DNA from: Aquilaria yunnanensis
Taxonomy: Eukaryota > Streptophyta > Magnoliopsida > Malvales > Thymelaeaceae
NCBI GenBank assembly: GCA_039654915.1
Contig: CM077597.1
Location: forward strand, 24,278,001-24,342,000
Reading direction: 5' to 3'
DNA length: 64,000 nt
Shown here: in pieces, positions 22,672-34,371 of the stretch
Position numbering within the stretch: the first letter of the stretch is position 1
Layout of the letters: each line of letters begins with the position of its first letter
Notes under the pieces: generated by a model
What the model saw: the letters and a program-made list of their open reading frames with translations, nothing else
Told to the model about the DNA's origin: nothing
Databases searched by the model: none
Position numbers and translations under genes: made by a program

Positions 22672-24370
22672 CTAAAGACGACCAGTGAAGCTAGACCAGA
22701 CTCCGAACAGTACCTACAGCTGGGTCAATTAAAAAGGGTATACAATGAGTTACTGTATAAAGAAGAGGTGCTATGGAAGCAATGATCTCGGCAAGTTTGG
22801 CTTAACGAATGAGACCGAAACACGAAACACTTCATGCTTCATCAAGGGGAGTAAATAACTAGATTCACAGGATCAAAGATGTTGCAGGAGATTGGAAAGA
22901 AGAGCTTGCTAAAATAGCAGAAGTGGCGATGAAATTTTTTTGCAGCTATTCACTATAGCTAAACCTTCAAATTTTGAAACAGTTGTAAATTGTGTGGGGA
23001 GGAAAATTTCAGAGAACTCGAGGTTGACCTTGGAACGGCCCTTTTCAAAGGAAGAGGATCATAAGGCACTATGAGTCATGCATCCTATGAAAGCCCCTAG
23101 GCCGGACGGCCTCTCGGCATTGTTTTATCAATGGTATTGGCAGGAGGTGAGACTTTCAGTTTTGGATTATTGTCTTGTTGTTCTGAATGATCATCAATCT
23201 GTGCAGGATGTTAATCGGACCAACATTGTGTTAATTCCCATGGTAAAGAACCCAGAAAACATGACTCAGTTCCAACTGATCAGCCTCTATAATGTCATCT
23301 ATAAGATTATCTCAAAGACGATAGCAAACAGGATGAAGAAGGTACTTCCCCAGGTCATTTCAAGCGAGCAAAGCGCATTCATTGCCAGAAGGTTAATATC
23401 AGATAACACCGTGGCTGCCTATGAGGTAATGCACACTCTTAAGAATCATAGAGAATGGAAGGAGGGTTTTTGTGCCATAAAAGTTGACATGGCAAAGGTG
23501 TATGATCGAGTTGAATGAGAGTATGTGGCCCAAATGACGAGGCATATGAGGTTCCCGAAAAGTTTTGTTTCATTGATACTGAATTGTAACTCATATTTTT
23601 GTACTTAGTAATGATGAATGGGCAGAGGTATGTTGAAGTTTGCCCCCAAAGGGGTCTCCGGCAAGGAGATTTGCTTTCATCTTACCTCTTTTTGTTATGT
23701 GCAGAAGGGCTTTCAGCGCTGCTTAAGAGCAACATGCAATTGGGGCAGATTTCAGGAGTTGGTGCGAGCAAGAAGGGGCCATAATTGTCACATTTATTTT
23801 TCACATATGGCTGTTTGGTTTTTTGCCGAGCTACAGTTAAAGAGGGGTACGCTTAGCCAGGTTCTTCATCAGTATTAAGTGGCCTCAGGACAGTAGGTAA
23901 ACTTTGACAGGGAGTTTTCTTTAGTACTAGTACCTCAAAAGAGAGACTGAGAGAGGCTCTTCACTATCTTTGGAATGGGGGAGTACAAAAATATTGAAAA
24001 ATATTTGAGGTTACCATGCTCAATAAGCAGGCGCAAAAAATAGGCCTTTAGATATCTAAAGGAGAAAATATTGAGAATGGTGAGAGGTTAGAAGCAAAAA
24101 ATTCTCTCTCGGGCAGGGAAGGAAATTCTCATTAAAACCGTTGCTTGTGCAATTGCAATTTATGCAATGTCTATCTTTAATATTCCATTGGGGATCTGTG
24201 AGGAGATACAGAGGTGTTTGAACAAATTTTGGTGGTCATATACAGATAAGGGTGGCGGAATTAATTGGATGCCCTGGGATAGGCTACTAGCAAAGAAGGA
24301 AAAAGATGGATTGGGACTCCAAAAGATCTCCGTTTTCAACCAGGCCATGCTAGCAAAGCAGGGATGAAGA
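22672..24370 (+). pseudogene. LINE ORF2: reverse transcriptase
   Basis: Recognised blocks: MKAPRPDGLSALFYQ (23087), IVLIPMVKNPENMTQFQ, SEQSAFIARRLISDN, KVDMAKVYDRVE, and RGLRQGDLLSSYLFLLC (about 23656). In the frame that continues after the 23784 stop, the catalytic FADD box position (23797-23811) reads FFTYG, so both aspartates are gone. Several stops and frameshifts follow in the thumb region. Confidence 0.8.
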
Positions 24371-25806
24371 TTGATTCATAATGACACATCTTTAGTTTCG
24401 AGAATCTTCAAGGCAAGTATTACGAGTCTTCAGGTTTTCTGGCAGCCCAAGACAGACAAAATTCCTCATTCGTTTGGTAGAGCTTGCTCCATGGTCGGAC
24501 CCTTTTAAATCTTAGGATACACTTGCGAGTAAAGGATGGGTCAAGGATTAGTGCATGGCTGGATCCATGGATTCTGTCAACTCCTGATTTTTGGGTATCA
24601 ATGTTGAGACAAGGCCCAGACTTCTCATCAGTGAGTTATTTTATCGATCATCAACGTCACAGGTGGAATGCTAGGCTCATTTTCCAGACTTTTCATGGCC
24701 ATAAAGTGAATATGATTATGCGAATTCCATTTGGTAATATTCAAGGGCAAAATCAGCTGATTTGGCATTATAATTTTAGTGGGGTTTATTTTGTTAGGAG
24801 TGGCTACCACCCATATATGAATATTAAGGAGAGTGTAATCCAATCTAGCTTAGACTCATAGTTGTGGTAGCAGATTTGGTCTATGTCTGTCCCTAATAAA
24901 TACAAATTTTTTTTGTGGAGGGTGGCACATGATGTTCTACCATCGAAGACTAACCTTGTCGCTCGGAAGGTTGTAGAGGAGACGGGGTGCCCAGTATGTT
25001 TAGCACATCCAAAAATCATCGTTGCATGCTCTATGGAATTGCCAAGTGGCACAGCAAGTGTGGAATGACCAGAGAATGTTCTACATTACTGAAGGTAGCA
25101 GCAACACCAAAGGCATGGCTAATGGAGTTGGCTGATGCTGGTGCAGATGTGATCTGGGTTAAATTGGTGGTGACAGCGTCGGTCATCTGGAGCCACTAGA
25201 ATGGGATCGTCTTTGGAAAGCGCCGTGCATCATAAGAGACACTGAATTGGAGAATTACAAAAGAACTAAATGATGTGGAGATCCTCTCGTATGTGCCCCT
25301 TCCAGGCAAACTTAAACATGGATTGTGTCCACCCCCCAATGGCATGATAAAGATCAATACAAATGCCTCGATCAGGAGCGACGGATAGATCGGTCTAGGG
25401 GTTATTATGCGAAATCACTGCGGGGAGGTTGTAGGGGGCATTGACAGGTCAACGAACAGGTATTTCTAACCCTTTCTATGTGGAGTGTATGGCAGCTCAG
25501 GCAGGGGTTCAACTCGCCAAGGATTTTGGCATCTCTAAATTCATACTAGAGATGGACACAAGTCAAGTAGTTCAAGCGATCTTGTCACCACTTGAGGGCT
25601 TGTCTGAAGCGTTTGCTTGCATTGCCTCTATTCGGCAAAGCTTGAAGAGTGTGGCTGCAAGGCAAGTGGTCCACATGGGGAGGGATGCAAACCCAGTAGC
25701 TGATGCACTCTGTAGAACCTATATGGCTGAGGAAGGGTATATGCTATGGACCTCAAATTTTCCTTTGCACATTGTATCCTACTCAGCAGTTGACTGTTCT
25801 AGTTAA
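24371..25806 (+). pseudogene. LINE ORF2: C-terminal region with RNase H
   Basis: The 24484-24861 frame carries the connection region of plant LINEs (RVKDGSRISAWLDPWI), then a zinc-binding-like segment (24883-25068, RVAHDVLPSKTNLVAR ... GCPVCLAHP). RNase H lies at 25340-25806: INTNAS where the first catalytic aspartate should be, FYVECMAAQAG, LEMDTSQVV and HMGRDANPVADALC. The natural end is the stop at 25804. Several frame breaks lie before 25441. Confidence 0.8.
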
Positions 25807-26097
25807 TTTGTTTTGCTGTAGGGTGCTATAAATGCCATTACTATAAAAAAAACCATATTAAATTTGTTCATCTAAAGAAATATATCATGCATATCTATTA
25901 AAAGTTACCCTTTATTAAAAGGTTACCCTTTTTCCTTTTTATTTATTTATTTATTTATTGTTTGGCATTCAAAAGTGTGCTTACAAGTATATAATAGAAG
26001 AAGTATTAGTATTCTAAGTAAGGTAAGAAGAATATCAACATTTTCGAGACCTGAAGGGCAAACAAGTCAACTTTGTTTGGTTTTTTTTTTTTTTTTT

Positions 26098-26558
26098 GGA
26101 AAATTACAATTATCCTCTAAGGTTTATCCTAATCAACAATTTGTCGCATTTATTTTCAAAAACCTACACTTTTCCTCTGATTTTTTATACTGTCTGATAA
26201 CAACTTCTAAAATTATAATTTAAATGTACGATAGTCATCTTTCAATAATATTAGTCTCTATAATATTTTTTTATAGTTAACAAGTATTTTAAGTTATCAT
26301 TTTTTTTCCTTTCTATAACTGCATTTTTCTTCTTGTTAATGCATATGAGTATTGTTTAAAGGTCGGTTTATGAAAAATATCAAAAATCTTAAAATTATTG
26401 AAACATGATTATCAGATAATTTAATTTAAGGTTTTAGAAGTTATTGTCGGATACTATAAAACTATAAATAAAGTAGGAGATAAATTATAGGTTTTTAAAA
26501 ATAGAGAGGACAAAGGGTAAGTTAAATTAAACAACCGGAGACTTTTGCAATTTACTCC
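26098..26558. mobile_element. MITE, family M2 copy 1
   Basis: Left end ggaaaattacaattatcctc and right end (complement) ggagtaaattgcaaaagtct form imperfect TIRs. The element sits between T-runs, consistent with a T-rich 7-9 bp TSD. Its ends and interior (the 'gttattgtcggatactataa' theme) resemble the element at 40829-41448. The 245 bp between the LINE tail and this element hold only AT-rich DNA and a (TTTA)n stretch. Confidence 0.55.
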
Positions 26559-27302
26559 TTTTTTTAGACCAAAGTCAAACTCTAAACCTTTCCAATAGCC
26601 ATAAGCCAAACCCGTCGAGACTACCCACTATCCGTTAAAGGTTACCCATTATGTGCTCCAAAGTAAACGCTTCTAAAAAATTTTGGATAAGGAATATACA
26701 TATTTTTTTAAGATAAGAACGTATGAATATTTTGTAGTCATGTCCAGCACATTTCATACGTTCTCTAATATCTTTTTTGTTTTCCATGTGTCCACTATTC
26801 TAAAAGTGGCAGCATATACTTTTCGAAACACATCCTAAAACTTTACCTGCTCTAGCAGAAGAAAGCACGTACCTATGACGAAGACGGGCCGCATTATGGA
26901 GCCCCAACGTCCAGCACAATCCATGTTGGAGTTTGGAGAGGCAAATGCAGAAACCTTACTGAACAAACACAAGAACATATAATTGTTAGTGTAGTTTTTT
27001 TGTCTCACTTTTTTTTCCCGAGGGTTATTTGTAGTTTGAATTTTGACGTTATAAACTTGTTACATGTTAAATCATTTTAGGAGAATGTTATATGCCTGCA
27101 AAAAGTTCTCAAAATCACGAAAAGCAGAAAAACAAATAACTTGATCGAAACAAGTATACAATATTTAATGTGATTAAGCTTTTAAGTAACTTATATATGT
27201 GGAAGAAAGAAATTTATTTTAAAAACCATAGATATAAAGGTAAAATTATGCATTTAGTCCTCACATGTACCTATCGATTCCATGAAACTAACATTTATAT
27301 TG
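26559..27302. other. No recognised feature
   Basis: AT-rich intergenic sequence. Nothing codes or folds in a recognisable way. Confidence 0.4.
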
Positions 27303-27312
27303 TATCTTCAAA

Positions 27313-28774
27313 GGGTAAAATCCATATTTAGTCCCCTAACTTTAAGGGTTTTCGTAATGTGGTCCCTTATCTCTAAAAGTGGCTATTAAAGTCCCCTAAC
27401 TCAACTAACGTGTCCTATTTTGGTCCCTACTGTCAGTTCTGCCGTTATGTTGGATGGAAATTGCCTACATGGCACTTACTTTGCCACGTGGCATCCTATG
27501 TCATAACAATAAGTGGCTAGAATAAAAGAACAATAAATAATAGACTAAAATTGATGAAACACATAATTCTAAGGACTTTAAGTGACATTAATCCCTAATT
27601 TCTATCTTCCCCAAATCTTCTTGGATTCGAGCTCGCCGTCGCCGACCACCTCCGGCCTACCCGCTGCCATGGCCGGAGTCTTTAACTTCTTCACTCTCTC
27701 CTCTTGCCCTTTCCTTTCCAACTCTTCGCCATGCCCACCCAATTCCGCTGCCCCCCCCACCTCAATGCCCGACTCCGACGCCAAGGCCCTCCTCCGCCTC
27801 AGAGCTTCCGTCCAGTTTTACGACTGGGGTCGCCGCGGCTCCGACTCCACCGTTACCAGGCTATTCGCTCGCAACTCCGGGGCCGAGATTAAGCCGGATA
27901 GGCCCTACGCTGAGTTATGGATGGGGACACACGAGTCCGGACCAAGCTTTCTGCTTGAGGACGGCGGAGCCGACAATGGGTCTGTGTCGGGAGACGCAGC
28001 CATGGCCGGAGCCTTTAACTTCCCTAAACCCCTGTTTCTGACGTCGCTTTCACCGCGGAACTCGCGACCTAGAACAATTATCTCGATCAGGGCCTCCTCG
28101 GACGCACAGAATTCTGCCTCTTCGACTACGAGCGTCAAGGAAGTTGAGGAAAAACCAGATGCTCAGCCTTCCGCTTCAGTGACGTTTGCTGCTCCTCCGA
28201 ATTTCAAGCCGCCGGAGCCCAAAGCTTTCGGGATCCGACCCGACAAGAGGTGGGACGTGCTCGGGGCATTGCTTGGGGCCATCCTCCTGCTGGGGACAGG
28301 TGTTTTTTGTTCTGGGTATGGCTGCCTCTCCTAGTTTGTCCTCTGGATTCGAGTCCTTGGCTTCACATGGTTCCAGTTGAGTAGAAGATTGTTTTTTTTT
28401 AGTAGAAGATTTCCGGTTGGCAGCGGGTAGGCCGGAGGTGGTCGGCGACGGCGAGCTTGAATCCAAGAAGATTTGGGGAAGATAGAAATTAGGGATTAAT
28501 GTCACTTAAAGTCCTTAGAATTATGTGTTTCATCAATTTTAGCCTATTATTTATTGTTCTTTTATTCTAGCCACTTATTGTTATGATATAGGATGCCACG
28601 TGGCAAAGTAAGTGCCATGTAGCCAATTTCCATCCAACATAACGGCAGAACTGACAGTAGGGACCAAAATAGGACACGTTAGTTGAGTTAGAGAACTTTA
28701 ATAGCCACTTTTAGAGATAAGGGACCACATTAGGACAACCCTTAAAGTTAGGGGACTAAATATGGATTTTACCC
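27313..28774 (+). mobile_element. Pack-MULE carrying fragments of at least two genes
   Basis: Near-identical TIRs of 357 bp each (27313-27669 and 28418-28774), outer end gggtaaaatccatatttagt, flanked by tatcttcaaa (27303-27312) and tattttcaaa (28775-28784), a 10-bp TSD with one change. Long TIRs with 9-10 bp TSDs are diagnostic of Mutator-like elements. The GC-rich interior (27670-28417) contains parts of a mannose-6-phosphate isomerase gene and a plastid protein gene instead of a transposase, which makes it a Pack-MULE. An 11-bp repeat (agtagaagatt) brackets a T-run at 28381-28411, near the right TIR. Confidence 0.9.
27669..28334 (+). CDS. Chimeric ORF: phosphomannose isomerase start fused to plastid thioredoxin-like protein start
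   Basis: 221 residues without a stop; the upstream in-frame codon at 27582 is GTG, so the ATG at 27669 (context gccATGGcc) is chosen. Residues 1-35 are serine/proline-rich like a transit peptide. Residues about 36-95 match the first exon of type I mannose-6-phosphate isomerase (VQFYDWGRRGSDSTV, RPYAELWMGTHESGPSFL); the catalytic core is absent. At residue 112 a second MAGAFNF start begins a sequence with a plastid-type leader and then FKPPEPKAFGIRPDKRWDVL and a hydrophobic GALLGAILLLGTGVF segment. That resembles the N-terminal region of plastid thioredoxin-fold proteins (At5g03880 type; from memory, moderate certainty). The reading frame ends soon after the hydrophobic segment. Expression is unknown. 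Probably a transposon-borne chimera, not a functional enzyme. Confidence 0.6.
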   Translation: MAGVFNFFTLSSCPFLSNSSPCPPNSAAPPTSMPDSDAKALLRLRASVQFYDWGRRGSDSTVTRLFARNSGAEIKPDRPYAELWMGTHESGPSFLLEDGGADNGSVSGDAAMAGAFNFPKPLFLTSLSPRNSRPRTIISIRASSDAQNSASSTTSVKEVEEKPDAQPSASVTFAAPPNFKPPEPKAFGIRPDKRWDVLGALLGAILLLGTGVFCSGYGCLS

Positions 28775-28784
28775 TATTTTCAAA

Positions 28785-29866
28785 TAATTGCATATGATAA
28801 TACAAAAAACATCTCATCATAGCCCACTCCGCTTCCAAACATCTCTTCCCTCCTGAAGCCCTCATATCTTATATGTTTTTACCACATAATTTTTTTTTCT
28901 TGTGCTCAAAACCCAATGCAACATCTCTATTCAAAGGAATTGCTCAAACATTAAAACATCACGAAACATTGGTAAAAAAAATCAAAAGAAAGCAAATTCT
29001 TAGGTAGACTGATTCCACTTTAAGTCCTCAAACACCTCAAACTTAATCAAGAAAAACCAACCAATCTCTTTACTCAAAATCTTCACCATGAACACATGTA
29101 ACAACAAACAAACAATATAACTATGGCCACAATTACAACACTAACAAGAAATAGCACCAACACATGAACATGATAATGAGCGCAAAATAGTCACAAACAT
29201 GTCTTCAAGAAAACACCATGAACACAATCTTCAGTCTTCAAACTTGTACTGATTTGTTAGTATTACTCCATTACAAAGTCAAGTCACATACCAAGTCATC
29301 GGTGCCATAATACAACCAAATTGATTCTAAATCATGTTATGAATGCCATGCTGCAAATAGGTACCAAACCGCAACATCCCTATGATGATCCTTTAGGCTC
29401 AACAACAAGTAAAAATTTATAATATTACAAAACTAAGGAACTACTAGAACTTGGACAATTCCCTACGATTACTTACCATGTCGTGAAAATCTAACACTCT
29501 ACCATACAAGAATCGTACCACCAAATCCACCATCTTAGGGTTGTACCACATGCTCCACCAAACGGGGACCGTACCTTACTTTCTCCACTGTACCAAGATT
29601 GCACCACATGCCTTACCAAACCAAGATCATGCTTCATGCTCTAATAATAGTTGAGAAAAAATTCTTCAATCACCCATTATGTAGAGTGGAAAAACAAACT
29701 CAATTGATTTTTCTCTCATACCCAAAATCATAACACAACTTGCCTATTTACATGACCTAAACCTAAACAAAATAGGAAAACTATACCAAAGAAACTTAAA
29801 AATCATAACCTAAATAAAATTCCCACAAAACATTAGTCATGAATCATCAAAACAAAGTGATCCCTT
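28785..29866 (-). repeat. Decayed LTR-element DNA (copia-like wording), minus strand
   Basis: Segments such as 'caattgatttttctctcat' (29702) recur at about 33705, and the complement has the R/U5-like 'gagagaaaaatcaattgag'. The complement of about 29500-29650 resembles 55682-55750 ('aagcatatggtgcgatcttg'-like text after a primer-binding site). It reads as the edge of an old LTR and leader, with no coding part recognised. Confidence 0.35.
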
Positions 29867-31256
29867 TGTTAGTGTTGTGCCCAAAAGCCAATCATGAGAT
29901 GATTGCATTTTTGCACATTGAATCATAATATTTTATTCAGGCATTAATTCAATAATTATGTTTGTTGTTTTGTTTCTACGTAACATAATAATGATATTCT
30001 CAAGCGTCCCTGGTCTAGTATTATTGCGGAGCGGGTTGCAATAATATATAATGACTAGCATATGTGGAGACTAATATGAGATATGTAATCTACATGTAAG
30101 TACAAGTTAGAGAACTTGTGTACTGGACTACCCACCATGAGAACACTACATGGATCGTTATATGAGTGTCATAAGTGATTCTCATAGTGGTCATGGTATA
30201 TGTAGTCCTTTGACCTAAGGTTATCAAGGTTCCTTACATGCGAGTCACATACTTTGATACTTTCCTTTGTTGCTCGTAACTGAGTGAACTTGAAGGTGGT
30301 CATTGGGTATGTCACATATCATGCGGAGGGATTTGTATGATCAAGATGGGATTTGTCCCTTCTATGTAACGGGAGTGATATCTTCGGGCCCCTTAATAGA
30401 GTGAGACTTAGAAAAATGCCTGACCATGCTCGGATGAGTTAATATACGATATCAATGTCATCAGTTTAAGTTAGTTTACTCGGTAATCAAGAAACCAAAG
30501 ATTAGGCTATATAAGAGTGACACGTTCCATGTCTCGTGCTTAGTCTTGATATCTTGGACAAAGGGACAATGGCATATATCAGTAATGATCATAAAGGTTT
30601 AGTCGAATCACCGACAATCTTGTCACTTAGGTAGCAATGATGTGTTGCTAGACACCGTTCATTGCTTATGATCATAAATGTGATTTATGATCATTGCCAA
30701 CATGGTAAGAGTATATTAGGTCGCATACATACAGCTATTTAGATCATTAGAGTGCATGTGCTAATTATTTGGGTTATGGTTTCACAATAATTTCGTATTA
30801 ATAATTGGCCCAAGAGTTGAGCCATTATTAAGCCCAAAATTAAAGCCTAATTGGATTTGGGCTTTGAAACTCATTAGGCTTAGAAGTTGAGTTTTACTAT
30901 AAATACAACTTTTAGTGAGAAATTTGCAGCTTCTTACCCTAGCCTCTCAAAAGGATAGTCGTACTCTTCCTTTGCAATTTCTTGAAGGACACAAGTTAGC
31001 ACTGCGAGTGCAAGAGAAACGCATTTGCTGGGACGTGGTGGAAGTGTGGTGTTCCCGAGAGGATCGTGCAGATACCATAGAGAGCTTGAACACGTCAACT
31101 GTTCAGGTTTTGTGATTCAACTCTACAGTTGGGTGAGAGATCTTAACCGAAAATTAGGTATGAAAATTTTTGAACACCCGGTTTACCCCGTTTCACTTGG
31201 ATTCTGGAGGGTTTTGGTTAAATTGCGCTGCGCTGTTTGGCTCCCCAAACCCAACA
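29867..31256 (+). mobile_element. Solo LTR, copy 2 of the 1.4-kb family
   Basis: Begins TGTTAGTGTTG and ends ACCCAACA, the same ends as 2535-3948, with parallel sequence throughout. Flanks are ccctt (29862-29866) and ccctc (31257-31261), a 5-bp TSD with one change. A TATA box is at 30898-30906. The ORFs at 30915-31300 lie at the 3' end and just beyond and are not recognisable proteins. Confidence 0.85.
30898..30906 (+). promoter_or_regulatory. TATA box of solo LTR copy 2
   Basis: ctataaata at the same place as in copy 1 (3588). Confidence 0.6.
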
Positions 31257-31423
31257 CCCTCCATCTTGGTTTCTTTGCACCATTTGTGTTTAGCGCTTAG
31301 ATTAAGAAATAATGAAGTCTTCCCTTTCTCTTTCATTATCTAGTACATGTCGAATCACATCCACTGCCTTACGCCACTTCGGTTCCCACGTAGATCTGTC
31401 ACTTGCATCCCTCCCTCAATCCT

Positions 31424-31880
31424 TCACCTCCGTCTCTGCATCGATTCGTCTCCTTGATTGCCTAAATCTAGATTTTCTATTACCTTTATGATGGCTCCAA
31501 CACAATTCAACGAATCATCATTCTTCCTACTCCTTATAACTCTCCTACTGATTCTTCTTTTTATATTCTTGGGCTCATTTGACATCTCCATTTGGCTCTT
31601 TGTATAGCTACCCCTTCTCCACAGATTCCACCACCAACTCTCAACCGCTTCGCTACCACTCTTCATCTTGATATCCCTTGAATAAGCTTTTTAGCAATTG
31701 TCAATCTTGATAGTAAATGATGATTCCTCTCCCAGCTTCACAATGTTGCCATTGGGGAGATCAAAGGGCGTCTTTGCATCGATGGTCTTTGAGTTAAGCA
31801 TAGTGCCATTGGAGGATACAAGGTCTTGAAAGATCTATTTTCCACCTTGTGCTTCAATGACCAAGAGCTAAGAAAAGACT
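31424..31880 (-). pseudogene. FHA-domain protein gene fragment
   Basis: The minus-strand frame from about 31880 reads LLVIEAQGGK, a TAG stop (31835-31837) where the FHA fold usually has tryptophan, then IFQDLVSSNGTMLNSKTID and FDLPNGNIVKLGEES. The SSNGT loop with LNS and the LGE strand are the hallmarks of an FHA phosphothreonine-binding domain. After a stop the same frame continues into a basic tail (SNEPKNIKRRISRRVIRSRK) as in plant nuclear FHA proteins of the At3g02400 type. The beginning of the domain is missing. It is a broken partial copy and could be a retrocopy or transposon capture. Confidence 0.6.
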
Positions 31881-33535
31881 TTACTGTGATCCATGGGTGA
31901 ACAAAGGAATGGAGAAATTAGGTGGTAGAGTCGAAGAAGCAGCAAGAGATTGGTTTCTGAAAGTGATAGTAGACAAAAGGGTAGAATGGTAAATTACATG
32001 ATAAAATATAATAAAAAAGAAAATGGTACAGACAACTTGGAATAGTCCAAAATAATATAAAGAATATATGACGGGAGGAGTAATGAATTGCTGACACGTG
32101 ATCTCTACCAAAAAATGACTAAATCTATTAAAGCCCCCAACCTCCTCTAATTTGAGCCAAAAAAAAACCAACACTTTGGATTGAGAGTTTTATTATTAGA
32201 AGAAATGAGGTAACAAAGTCATGCTCTAAAGTCTTATAACAATTATTAGGGGCCCCGTTTAAAATAAAAAATCAATTATTATGAAGGGAAGAGCCAAACA
32301 CAAATGACGTGTGGACAACATAACAAACCAATTATTTATATAATTTGGTTGGATCTTTCACCTTCCATAGAGCTAAACAAAGTTCCAAACATCCAATATA
32401 TCTTTCCTCTAACAACCCTTTCATTGTAAAAAGTAGATTCTGAATATCAAAAAAATATTTATATAATTTACCTTTTCAACTAGGCTGTGATGAGAGAAAT
32501 CCAATAACGACAAGAACGTACCGCAAAAAACTTTAACCAAAGCTTTCTAGCGGATATGACAACTCATTCCACTTTGACACCCTTACAATTTTGTCTTTCA
32601 CTCATCTGGCTTTCCCACAAACCTCACCAAATGTAAGGAAGAGCTTTGCGGCAGTCCCTACAGCACCCTCATAAAAATGCTCCAGAGAGCTCCATGAAAT
32701 GGTGCATAAAGGCATTGTTCTCTCCACCTTGGTGACACCCAAAAGGCACAGAAAACACCTTCACTTTCCGTCCTTTTATAGATTTGTATCATCGTCTACA
32801 TAGTCCGCAAACTTAACTTCTTGATCCATCAAATTTTCTCTACATGCACATAAATATATATTTGCCAAGAAATTGATGGTAGAGGACCACACAATCCATG
32901 CACTTCACATGGTAATGACATTCCCATAACCCATCCAACCTTCAAGATCTCGATCCCATTCTAATTTGCAAAATAAGTCTCATGCACGTTAGGGATAAAT
33001 TAACCATTTAATTCCAAAATATTATTTAGACTCACCACTTTCTCATTTGAACTATTTTGTGCTTGATGGCCAAGAAAAAACAACGTTTCAATGTGTGGAA
33101 TACAAGGCAAACACAAACAAGATTTAACTAAGACCAATAAAAAGAAAATTATATCATGTTCGTTTAGTTTGGATGAAAATCATTTGTGTTCGCTTTTCTT
33201 TTTCTTTTTCTTTATTTTTAAAATTTTTAAAATTTTTTGTTTTTATTTTCTTATTTTTGTAGGGAAAGGAAAATTTTTACTAAGAATACCTTAAAAAACG
33301 ATTCAAATGGGAAGAGACTTGGGACTCATTCTTCCACGCAATTGCTCCTATTAAATACATCAAGGATATGGATTGTAATTCTTGGGACACATCATGCGTA
33401 GTGTAACAATAAACATAATCAAGCAATCACACATAAATTTAAATATGGTCTGACTCTTATACTTCTCCTATATTCACAGATAGGAGAAATTCAGTTGACA
33501 AAAATAGAGAAAGTTTAGAAGAGGTATGCCCTTAA
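31881..33535. other. No recognised feature
   Basis: AT-rich DNA with a T-rich stretch at 33190-33270. Text at 32490-32960 on the minus strand has the density of decayed coding sequence, but I could not assign a family. Confidence 0.35.
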
Positions 33536-33930
33536 AGCATATGTTGGCCTATGGATCCCCAATATATTATTGATAACCTTATAATCTTGCCCCCACAGAA
33601 TTACATGATATGAGAATCACAAAAATTTTCTCATTATAGTCCTATGCAGCCTCTAAACCTCTCCTCTCATCTGAAACCCTCACATCTCACCCCTTCATAA
33701 CAATTGATTTTTCTCTCATATACTCAAAACTCTAACACAACAAACCTTTTTATAAGCAAATCACAATCACAAACTATTTCAAAACAGGAAAACAAAAACC
33801 AAATCCTAAATAAAATAAAATTCTTAAGCTTCTAGAATTTGAGCCACTTATCCTAACAATCTCTTCCTCAGCTCAAATCCTCCCAAACATGAGTACATGT
33901 GTCAGCAACCACAAATAAATTTCCAACACA
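33536..33930 (-). repeat. LTR remnant similar to 28.8-29.8 kb
   Basis: Shares 'caattgatttttctctcata' and the surrounding 'aaaccctcacatctc' theme with 28840-29720. Minus-strand reading gives an R/U5-like layout. Ends are undefined. Confidence 0.35.
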
Positions 33931-33959
33931 AGGCCATTGGAAATTCTCGCGTTGGAAAA

Positions 33960-34211
33960 GTGTGCTATTGAACCAATAAATTTTACAATATTAGAAAGTA
34001 AAGTAGTATTTAAAAAATATTTCATAATAAAGAATAATAATGATATACATATTTATAATGTATATAAACATATTTATAAGTATAAATAGATCGTAATATA
34101 TATATTTTCCATAATCTATCATAATAATATTGTAACACAAAAGCCGTTGAAAAAGGATGCTATTCATACAATAAATTTTAAATTTTTATAATGTAAATTA
34201 ATATATTTAAA

Positions 34212-34263
<52 letters not shown>

Positions 34264-34371
34264 TGATGTATAATATATATATACTATATAATTATATTTA
34301 TCATATACATTAATGAATCATATATTATAACATATATATTAATATATATATCATATATATTATATTATAAT
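33960..34371. repeat. AT-rich block with (AAT)n microsatellite
   Basis: Dense TA/AT runs. An uninterrupted (AAT)n array of about 15 units occupies 34218-34263. Confidence 0.8.

Larger units (their letters stand above)
20280..25852 (+). mobile_element. L1-type LINE, nearly full length, inactive
   Basis: ORF1 (DUF4283 plus zinc knuckle), APE endonuclease, reverse transcriptase and RNase H follow in order on the plus strand, ending in an A-run at 25845-25852. Many stops, frameshifts and a changed RT active site show it cannot move. The 5' edge (about 20280) is judged from the start of coherent GC-richer sequence; flanking duplications were not found. Confidence 0.85.

Noticed and set aside
27582..27668. 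Upstream extension of the Pack-MULE ORF to 27582
   Set aside because: The first codon is GTG and the added residues are encoded by the TIR; the ATG at 27669 is the first plausible plant start.
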